Assembly: GCA_023251775.1 (NCBI GenBank)
Contig: JAHEYC010000009.1
Span: forward strand, 1 to 57,469
Direction: 5' to 3'
Length of the DNA stretch: 57,469 bases
Source: Sphingobacteriaceae bacterium
GTDB taxonomy: Bacteria > Bacteroidota > Bacteroidia > B-17B0 > Aurantibacillaceae
This document shows, piece by piece, positions 25,456 through 34,600 of the stretch. The translations under genes and the position numbers were made by a program. A model generated the notes under the pieces. That model made no database searches. It was not told where the DNA came from and was given only the letters and a program-made list of their open reading frames with translations. Each line of letters starts with the position of its first letter. Positions within the stretch are counted from its first letter, which is position 1.

Positions 25456-27699
25456 CTATTTTCCTTTATTGATGATCTTAATATCGGTTTGACCAACAAT
25501 ACGTAAAGCAGTTCTTCTGTTCTTTTGATGCGCAGCTTCCCATTCTTCGCTCTTTTTTGGAAATTTATTAATATCAACTTCCAAAATGAGTGGATTTGTT
25601 TCACCCAAACCTTTTGACTTTAATCGCGTAGCTGCGATCCCTTTCGAGATCAAATAATCCACACACGATTGTGCGCGCGCCTGAGATAACTTTAAATTGT
25701 ATTGATCATTACCCCTGCTGTCTGTATTCGCTTCCAGATCTACAGATAAATTATCATTCAATTTTAAAAGGTCAACGATCTTATCCAAACTTGCCATCGA
25801 CACCGGACGTAATGTTGCACTATTAAAATCATATTCAATTCCATTGATCTCAATTTCACCTGCGGGAATGGTGTTCATGAAAAAATCTTGTTGAAGACTT
25901 TCACTCTTGATCTTTCCTACAGTACTTAAACTAGCGGCATCGGCAAAATACTTAGTTTTTTGTGCCTTGATAAAATACTCACTGTTTGTTCGCAAACTAA
26001 TTGAATAAGCACCTTTATCGTCGGTGGTGATAAAATTAATGTCCTCGCCGTTGTGCGTATTTATACACGATATTAATGCACTGGCAATTGGCTCGTTGGT
26101 TGCTTGATCGAACACAATACCCGAAACGTCGAACGAAATAGGCTGACTGTTGAACGAAAATAATTTATAACAGTTGCCGCCCGGGCAATCGTCTCTATCA
26201 CTTGTAAAATAGCCTCTCAAACCATTATTTTCCATTACAAGATACGCATCATCCTTACTTGAATTTATGGGTGTATTTAAATTCACAGGAATTCCGTACA
26301 CATTATCCGATGCCATGTACTCGCTTTTCATAATATCCAATCCACCAATGGTAACATGTCCGTTAGAACTAAAATAAAGTGAACTGGAAGCAGGATGTAA
26401 AAATGGCGTAACCTCATCGCCTTTAGTATTTACAGGTGCTCCCAAATTTTTTGGTTCACCAAACATTCCTTCTTCGCTAATATCAATGGTCCATATATCC
26501 ATTCCGCCCAATCCACCCGGACGATTAGACGAGAAATATAATCTTCTTCCATCACCGGTTAAAAATGGATGCGTTGTTTTATAGCCAACTTTATTTATCA
26601 GCAATCCTAATTTCTCAGGCGGGAATGTTCGTCCTTCCGTTATATTCACCTTGTACAAAAATGCTTCACTTGCATTATCATCACTCCAACGCGTAAAGAA
26701 ACAAAAACGTTCGCTCATGAATCCTGCGCCCTCATGCATTTCGGAGTTCACAGGCCTGTTCATGTTCACAGGCGCATTCCATCCCGAATCACTTTTTTCA
26801 ATTGAATACAGATCGCATAAATAATCGGTCAAAGTATCTTTGGGTGCTTTCGGATTTTTTGGAATTTTCCCTGTACTTCCCTTACGCGCGCTTGTGAAAA
26901 GTAATTTAGTAGGGCTGTTATTATAAAATGAGATACCAAAGCTTGAATTTCCTCCATTGAATTTACTGGAATCAAGTTTTATGATCTGCATGGTGCGCGG
27001 ACCACTTAAACTATCAATAGCAAGAAAACAACCTGCTTGTTTTTTTTGAGCTAAGGTTAAAAGTGAATCACTACCTGCATTTGAATTAATATACGTTTCT
27101 AGCGCATCAAGTGCTCCTTGGTATTTTTTCAAGGCCATTAATGTGAGACCATAATAGTATAAAGCATCCTTCACATTATTGTCGACGCATCGCTTATAAT
27201 ACATCTCAGCTCCCTGAAAATCTGAATTAAAACGATACGAATGTGCTAATTGCATTGTGACATACGCTTCCGGAAATTCATATTTCATTCCGGTCTTTTT
27301 TGGCTTTTTTCCCTTGGTAGAAGTAGTATCTTTTGTAGCAACAACTTGTGGTTGTTTTGGAGGATCGATGGGTTTAACAACAGCCGAATCTTTTTTTACA
27401 ACAACTTTTGTGCTATCCTTCACCTGAGTACTATCCTTACCCTTTCTCATTTCTTTTTTTAGGGTAGGACCTTTGAATTTTTTATTTGCCATTCCAATTT
27501 CATAAGGCAAAACAGCAGTGCTATTCACAACGGTTGTATCGTCGAGCGCTTTTAAATACCAAGCAATAGCAGTAGAATAATCTTGTGCTTTAAAACACTT
27601 ATCACCCTCTTCTGTCCATAGCTTTTTCGATTGCGAGAAAGAGTTAAGGGAAATTAAAAAGGTGAAAACAAAAACGAGGTTGCGGTGGATATGATTCAT
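25456..27699 (-). CDS. PorE-like OmpA-family protein of the SprB-like locus
   Basis: Second protein with the TPR, PD40-propeller, CRD, OmpA order. Signal peptide ends SFSQ (about 23). A Lys/Thr/Pro-rich insert (about residues 75-135: repeated KDST, KPKK) splits the TPR region and is absent from the paralogue at 14008-16065. Propeller blades are YFSSNRPGGLGGMDIW-like; a carboxypeptidase-regulatory domain spans about 535-610; the OmpA domain has ANTDSRG and LSQARAQSCVDYL (about 660-690). Its position next to porP/sprF suggests a dedicated link between the adhesin translocon and peptidoglycan. Starts 4 nt after the PorP gene stop. Confidence 0.87.
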   Translation of the reverse strand: MNHIHRNLVFVFTFLISLNSFSQSKKLWTEEGDKCFKAQDYSTAIAWYLKALDDTTVVNSTAVLPYEIGMANKKFKGPTLKKEMRKGKDSTQVKDSTKVVVKKDSAVVKPIDPPKQPQVVATKDTTSTKGKKPKKTGMKYEFPEAYVTMQLAHSYRFNSDFQGAEMYYKRCVDNNVKDALYYYGLTLMALKKYQGALDALETYINSNAGSDSLLTLAQKKQAGCFLAIDSLSGPRTMQIIKLDSSKFNGGNSSFGISFYNNSPTKLLFTSARKGSTGKIPKNPKAPKDTLTDYLCDLYSIEKSDSGWNAPVNMNRPVNSEMHEGAGFMSERFCFFTRWSDDNASEAFLYKVNITEGRTFPPEKLGLLINKVGYKTTHPFLTGDGRRLYFSSNRPGGLGGMDIWTIDISEEGMFGEPKNLGAPVNTKGDEVTPFLHPASSSLYFSSNGHVTIGGLDIMKSEYMASDNVYGIPVNLNTPINSSKDDAYLVMENNGLRGYFTSDRDDCPGGNCYKLFSFNSQPISFDVSGIVFDQATNEPIASALISCINTHNGEDINFITTDDKGAYSISLRTNSEYFIKAQKTKYFADAASLSTVGKIKSESLQQDFFMNTIPAGEIEINGIEYDFNSATLRPVSMASLDKIVDLLKLNDNLSVDLEANTDSRGNDQYNLKLSQARAQSCVDYLISKGIAATRLKSKGLGETNPLILEVDINKFPKKSEEWEAAHQKNRRTALRIVGQTDIKIINKGK

Positions 27700-27703
27700 A
27701 CAA

Positions 27704-28693
27704 TTAAATACGTGGACAGTGCTTGATCTTTTTCATCTTGTCCTTTCCCATTAAATACGTAAAAGAAATTTCGTAAGCGCCTTTGTTATTAGTTACAGTT
27801 TTTAAAGAAGAAGTATTAACGTCGTAAGCTAATCGAAGAGTGTATTCCAACTTTTTAACGCCAACACTAAAAATAGTAGCATCTTTTGTTCTCCAAACAA
27901 AACCTGCCAACAAATACATTTTACCTTCTTTTAAATAATAACCTGCATCAGCCGCGTAAGTTTGCTCAGTTGCTTTACCTTGCTTCATAATTAATATCTT
28001 CGGCAAAACATATAACTCTTCCGTAATATTAATTCTAACCCCTGTGTGAATTGTATATCTTAATGGGAGTTTATTGGATTGGTTAAAAAATGTTTCCCTC
28101 GGATGTGTCATATTAAATACCGACAAACCCAAGAAAGGATTTAAAAGCGCTTGTTGCTTTGAATAATAATACATAAACCCTGCATTTACCTGAGGAATGA
28201 TGGTCCTCATTTTAGAAAAGTCCTCATTATTATCAATGTCCTTATTAAATGTACCTCCACCAACCGGGGTATATTGACTATCGAACGAATACTTTTCTTC
28301 CTTAATAGATTTTTGAGTTACTCCCGCTTGTAAACCAAACGATAAGCCATGAAATTTTTGTTTATCAATTGGAACAGAGTAACCCGTAGATAACAATGTT
28401 TGAAAGGCATTATAGTTACCAATACCTGCCCTCATGTTTATCATTTGAATTCCGTATCCCCATTTCCCCTTGGCCATATCGGCACTTATTAATGCGGTTG
28501 TAAATGGTTTGTAAGCCACAGCACTCCATTGGTTCCTGTATTGCGCATGGATCCTTACCTTAGAATCTATCAATCCTGTCATTGCAGGATTCAAGAACAA
28601 AGGTCCCGAATCATAAAGAGACAAGTGAAAGTCTTGAGACCTTACTTGGCTACTACAAATGATCAACGTAATTAATATAACTATTTTTTTCAT
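27704..28693 (-). CDS. PorP/SprF family T9SS outer membrane protein
   Basis: Outer membrane beta-barrel of the PorP/SprF family, needed to export and attach T9SS cargo with type B C-terminal domains. Signal peptide (residues 1-19, ending VRSQ). The opening HLSLYDSGPLFLNPAMTGL and YRNQWSAV blocks are the family signature; FVWRTKDATIFSVGVK and the C-terminal YDVNTSS segment are also typical. 329 residues. It lies 5 nt after the giant adhesin gene. SprF is encoded right after SprB in gliding relatives in the same way, so it most likely serves that protein. Confidence 0.92.
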   Translation of the reverse strand: MKKIVILITLIICSSQVRSQDFHLSLYDSGPLFLNPAMTGLIDSKVRIHAQYRNQWSAVAYKPFTTALISADMAKGKWGYGIQMINMRAGIGNYNAFQTLLSTGYSVPIDKQKFHGLSFGLQAGVTQKSIKEEKYSFDSQYTPVGGGTFNKDIDNNEDFSKMRTIIPQVNAGFMYYYSKQQALLNPFLGLSVFNMTHPRETFFNQSNKLPLRYTIHTGVRINITEELYVLPKILIMKQGKATEQTYAADAGYYLKEGKMYLLAGFVWRTKDATIFSVGVKKLEYTLRLAYDVNTSSLKTVTNNKGAYEISFTYLMGKDKMKKIKHCPRI

Positions 28694-28698
28694 GTGTT

Positions 28699-31600
28699 CT
28701 ATTTCAATACGGTTACATCACCCGTTTTTCGCACAAACGTTCCGTTGTACAATTCCACATCCAATATCCAAACATATACACCTAAAGGAACAGGTTGTCC
28801 TTTATAACTTCCATCCCATCCTTTTTCTTGTACATCGGACACAAATAATAATTCACCCCAACTGTTATAACATCTAAACGATAATGATTTGAATGGTCCA
28901 CCTTTTACAAAAAGAATATCGTTACTTCCATCACCATTAGGCGTAAATGCCGTTGGAACCAAAGGAAGAAGCGTTACGAAGATATCTTTTGTAACAGTAT
29001 CCAAACATCCATTATTATCTTTTACAATTAACCTAACAGGATAGATACCTTTATCAGGGAATGCAAAATTAGGATTTTGAGAAGTTGAATTTCCTATGTT
29101 TGCAAAGTTCCAGGTCCAATTTGTAAGCGTTGGTGCAGGTGCACTTTGATCTATAAAATTCACATTATCATAAGCCAATACATACTGCGGTGTCGCCGTA
29201 AAATCAGCAATTGGATTTGGATTGACCGTAATTGTTTTTGTAATTGTTGCAGGACAACCTTTATTTGTTGTAACAGTAAAGTTCACTACATAATTACCGG
29301 TAAGAGTATAAGAGCTCGTTGGATTCTTGATGTTAGAATTGCTTCCATTTCCAAATGTCCAATTCCATGTTACAATTGTATCTGTTACAATTGTAGATTG
29401 ATCAAAGAAACTTGACGCATAACCAACACACACACTACTATAAGTAAAATCTGCTACAGGGGAATTATAAACTGTTACCGATTTTTTTATCGTATCAAAA
29501 CATCCGTTAGTTAATGTCACCAAATGTATAACTGTAAATGTACTTGTTGAAGAGTATGTATGGACAGGATTCGCCAATACTGAACCACCACTGGCATCTC
29601 CAAAATCCCAACTAAATGTTCCCAATGAATTTGAAGGTGCAGAAAGATCGGTGAATGAAATTGTTTGATTTGCACAAGCTAAACTATTTGAGAAATCTGC
29701 AAATGGCGATCGTATGAACGTCACCATAATTGAATCTTTGTTTGGCAAACATCCTTTATTATTTGTTGAAGTTAATATTAAGGTTAAGAATCCTGCTGTA
29801 GTATCTGCACTTGACGGAATATAAGTTCCATTAAGTGTATTTGTGCCGGGATTAAATATTCCGGTTCCACCATTGGCTGTCCATGTACCTGTATTCGTGA
29901 CCCCAGTTATAGTTCCACTAAATGGTACAAATGCATTCTTACAAATATTTAAACTTGTTGCGACATCGACCGTAGGTGAAGTGAGAACCATAAATCGTAT
30001 GGTATCATTTTGCGAAGGACATCCACCACCAAATGACGTTAATACTAATTCGAAGAATGGTCCACTCACATCCGCAGCACTCATTGTATACGTTGTTGCC
30101 AAACTATTTGTTGGTGCAAATGTTCCAGAGCCTAAGGTTGTCCATAAACTATTTGTATAATTTCCGGTGATCGTTCCTGTTAATGGAATAAATACTGCGC
30201 TCGCACAAATGGTATCAATGCGCGGACCAATATCAACAACTGCCGGTACATCAATTACTACAATAATTGTTGAGGCAGGACCATTACATCCGTTAAGACT
30301 AGAAACAACTGTATAAACTCCTGCTGCAGGACCAATTGCAACTAACGTTGGATTTTGTAAAGCTGATGCAAATGCATTTGGGCCTGTCCAATTATATGAA
30401 ACCCCCGGTGAGAATGTTGCGCTTAAACTCAATGTATTTCCTGTACATAAAGGAGAATTAGCAGAAGGGATCGCAGCGCTTGGATTAACTCCAACTGAAC
30501 CACCAATAACGGCCACCGAACTTGTACAACCTAATAATGTAATTGTTACCGAATAATTTCCTGTTGAAGCAAGTACCGCAGGAGATATGGTTGGATTTTG
30601 TAAAGATGATGTGAAACTATTTGGACCAGTCCAACTGTAAATACCTCCCGATGGCGTAATATTAAATATTAGATCTTGTCCATTACAAACCGGTGAATTG
30701 CTATTTCCTGTTGGAGGAGGAGGAGTTGGATTGATAGTAACGTTTGTTGTGCCAAGTGGTCCGTTACATCCCGCAACATTTACATAAACCGAATAAACTC
30801 CGGCGTCTAATGTGCTTATTCCAACAACAACCGGATTTTGCAAGCTTGAAGAGAATCCATTTGGACCTGACCAACTATAAGTTGCTGCTGCAATTGTATT
30901 AGCCGTTAAACTTAAAGTTTGTCCCGGACACAATGCTGAGTTGTTTGAAGCTATTGGCGCTAATGGTGATGGGTTCACAGTTACACTTGTTACACCAAAT
31001 GGACTTGGACAACCAACTACAGTAACAAAAACAGAATACACGCCACTTGCCAATGTGCTTGCTCCAACAATAGTTGGGTTTTGAACGTTAGAAGTAAAAC
31101 TGTTTGGACCGATCCAAGTATACGTTCCGCCAACTGTAAACGACGCGGATAAACTTAACGTAGAATTTGCGCAGATCGGCGAGTTATTAGTTGCAATTGG
31201 TGCAGGTGGAATATCGCTGATGGTTACACTGGTTGTTCCTATTGGTCCTGTACATCCGTTAACTGTTACAAATACCGAATACATTCCGGTTGCTAAAGTA
31301 CTTGCTCCTACTATGGTTGGATTTTGTAAACCTGATGCAAACGCATTTGGTCCGCTCCAACTATAAGTTGCACCAACAATTGTATTCGCGGTTAAACTTA
31401 AAGTTCCACCGGTACAAAGTGTAGAGTTATTTGTTGCTATAGGTGCTAATGGTGTTGGATTGATAGTTACACTTGTTGTTCCTATAGGGCCAGGACAACC
31501 ATTTACGGTAGCAAATACCGAATAAATTCCTGCTGCTAAGGTACTCGCTCCAACAATGCTTGGATTTTGAACGTTATCGGTGAACGTATTTGGACCAGTC

Positions 31601-34600
31601 CAACTATAAGTTGCACCGGCAATGAAGTTTGCAAATAAGTTTAATGTTTGACCTGAACAAATGGTTGAGTTATTAGTTGCGATCGGCGCTAACGGTAAAG
31701 GATTTACTGTTACGCTTGTTGTACCGATCGGACTTGGACAACCAACAATAGTTACAAAAACAGAATATACTCCGCTAGCTAGTGTACTTGCTCCTACAAT
31801 GGTTGGATTTTGAACGTTAGCGGTAAAGCTATTCGGTCCGCTCCATGTATATGTTCCACCCACAGTAAAAGTTGCTGATAAGTTTAAAGTTTGTCCGGCA
31901 CAAATTGTAGAGTTATTTGTAGCAATTGGTGCAGGAGGAATATCACTAATAGTAACACTCGTTGTAACAATTGGTCCAGTACATCCGCCCACAGTTACAT
32001 ATACCGAATACATTCCTGTTGCTAATGTTGTTGCACCAACAATGGTTGGATTTTGTAAAGAAGATGTAAATGCATTTGGTCCACTCCAACTATAAGTTGC
32101 ACCCGCAATTAAGTTTGAAAATAAATTCAAGGTTTGACCCGTACATAATGTAGAGTTATTAGTTGCTATTGGCGCACCAGGTGTTTGATTAACTGTAACA
32201 CTTGTTGTACCAATTGGGCCAGGACAACCTCCTACCGTTGCGTAAACCGAATAAACTCCGGCCGCTAAAGTACTTGCTCCAACAATGCTAGGATTTTGTA
32301 GCGAAGAAGAAAATGCATTCGGTCCTGTCCAACTATAAGTTGCACCTGCAATTAAGTTTGAAAATAAATTTAATGTTTGACCAGAACAAATAGTAGAGTT
32401 ATTGGTTGCGATCGGTGCTAATGGTAATGGGTTTATTGTAACGCTTGTTGTTCCTATTGGACTAGGACAACCCACAATGGTTACAAATACAGTGTATACA
32501 CCTGTTGCTAAAGTTGTAGCACCAACAATAGTTGGGTTTTGAACGTTAGCCGTAAAACTGTTTGGACCACTCCAAGTATATGTTGCGCCTACTGTTGTAC
32601 TTGCCGATAAACTTAATGTTTGTCCCGCACAAATAGTTGAGTTGTTAGTTGCAATTGGCGCTATTGGAATTGGACTGATGGTTACACTTGTTGTACCTAT
32701 TGGTCCAATACATCCGCCAACCGTTACATAAACAGAATACATGCCCGTTGCTAAAGTTGTTGCGCCAACAATAGTTGGATTTTGTAAAGCTGATGTAAAT
32801 GCGTTTGGTCCTGTCCAACTATACGTTGCTCCTGCAATTAAATTTGAAAATAAATTTAACGTTGAACCTGTACATAATGTTGAGTTATTGGTTGCAATTG
32901 GTGCTAATGGAATTGGATTGATAGTTACTGATGTTGTTCCTATTGGTCCATTACAACCGCCAACAGTTACATATACAGAATAAACACCCGTTGCTAATGT
33001 GGTTGCACCAACAATGCTTGGATTTTGTAAATTAGAACTAAATGCATTAGGACCTGTCCAACTATAAGTTGCTCCTCCAATTAAGTTTGAAAATAAATTT
33101 AATGTTGATCCAGAACAAATGGTTGAGTTATTAGTTGCTATTGGTGCTAATGGAATTGGATTGATGGTTACAGAAGTTGTTCCTACTAAACCATTACAAC
33201 CGCCAACCGTTACATAAACAGAATACATTCCCGTTGCTAAGGTTGTTGCACCTACGATGGTTGGATTTTGAATATTAGCGGTAAAACTATTTGGACCACT
33301 CCAGCTGTAAGTTGCGCCTGCAATTAAGTTAGAAAATAAATTTAATGTTGCACCCGAACAAATTGTTGAATTGTTTGTTGCTATCGGTGCTATTGGAATT
33401 GGATTGACCGTTACCGATGTTGTTCCAATTGGACCATTACAACCGCCAACTGTTACATATACAGAATACATTCCTGTTGCTAATGTTGTAGCTCCTACTA
33501 TGGTTGGATTTTGTAATGTAGATGTAAATGCGTTTGGTCCTGTCCAACTATAACTTGCACCGGCAATTAAGTTTGAGAATAAATTTAATGTCGAGCCTGA
33601 ACAAATAGTTGAATTGTTTGTTGCTATTGGCGCAAGTGGAATTGGATTGATAGTTACACTCGTTGTTCCTATTGGTCCATTACAACCGCCAACAGTTACG
33701 TATACGGAATACATTCCAGTTGCTAAGGTTGTTGCGCCAACGATCGTAGGATTTTGTAAAGTTGATGTAAATGCGTTTGGTCCCGTCCAACTATAACTTG
33801 CTCCTGCAATTAAGTTTGAAAATAAATTCAAGGTTGATCCCGAACAAATAGTTGAATTGTTTGTTGCGATCGGTGCTAATGGTAATGGGTTTATTGTAAC
33901 GCTTGTTGTTCCTATTGGTCCATTACAGCCACCAACGGTTACATAAACCGAATACATTCCGGTTGCTAATGTTGTTGCACCAACGATGGTTGGATTTTGT
34001 AACGTTGATGTAAATGCGTTTGGTCCGCTCCAACTATACGTTGCTCCTGCAATTAAGTTTGAAAATAAATTTAATGTGGCGCCCGCACAAATAGTTGAGT
34101 TATTAGTTGCGATAGGTGCTAATGGTAATGGATTTATGGTAACACTTGTGGTTCCTATTGGACCATTACAACCACCAACCGTAACATATACCGAATACAT
34201 TCCGGTTGCTAATGTTGTTGCACCTACAATGGTTGGATTTTGTAACGTTGACGTAAATGCGTTTGGTCCTGCCCAACTATATGTTGCACCGGCTACAAGA
34301 TTAGAAAATAAATTGAGTGTTTGTCCCGCACAAATAGTTGAGTTATTTGTAGCAATCGGCGCTAAAGGAATTGGATTAACGGTTACTGACGTAGTTCCAA
34401 TTGGTCCATTACAACCACCAACGGTTACATAAACCGAATACATTCCGGTTGCTAATGTTGTTGCTCCAACTATGGTTGGATTTTGTAAAGCGGAAGAAAA
34501 TGCGTTTGGCCCGGTCCAACTATACGTTGCCCCGGCAATTAAGTTCGCAAATAAATTTAATGTTGCGCCCGAACAAATAGTTGAATTGTTTGTTGCAATT

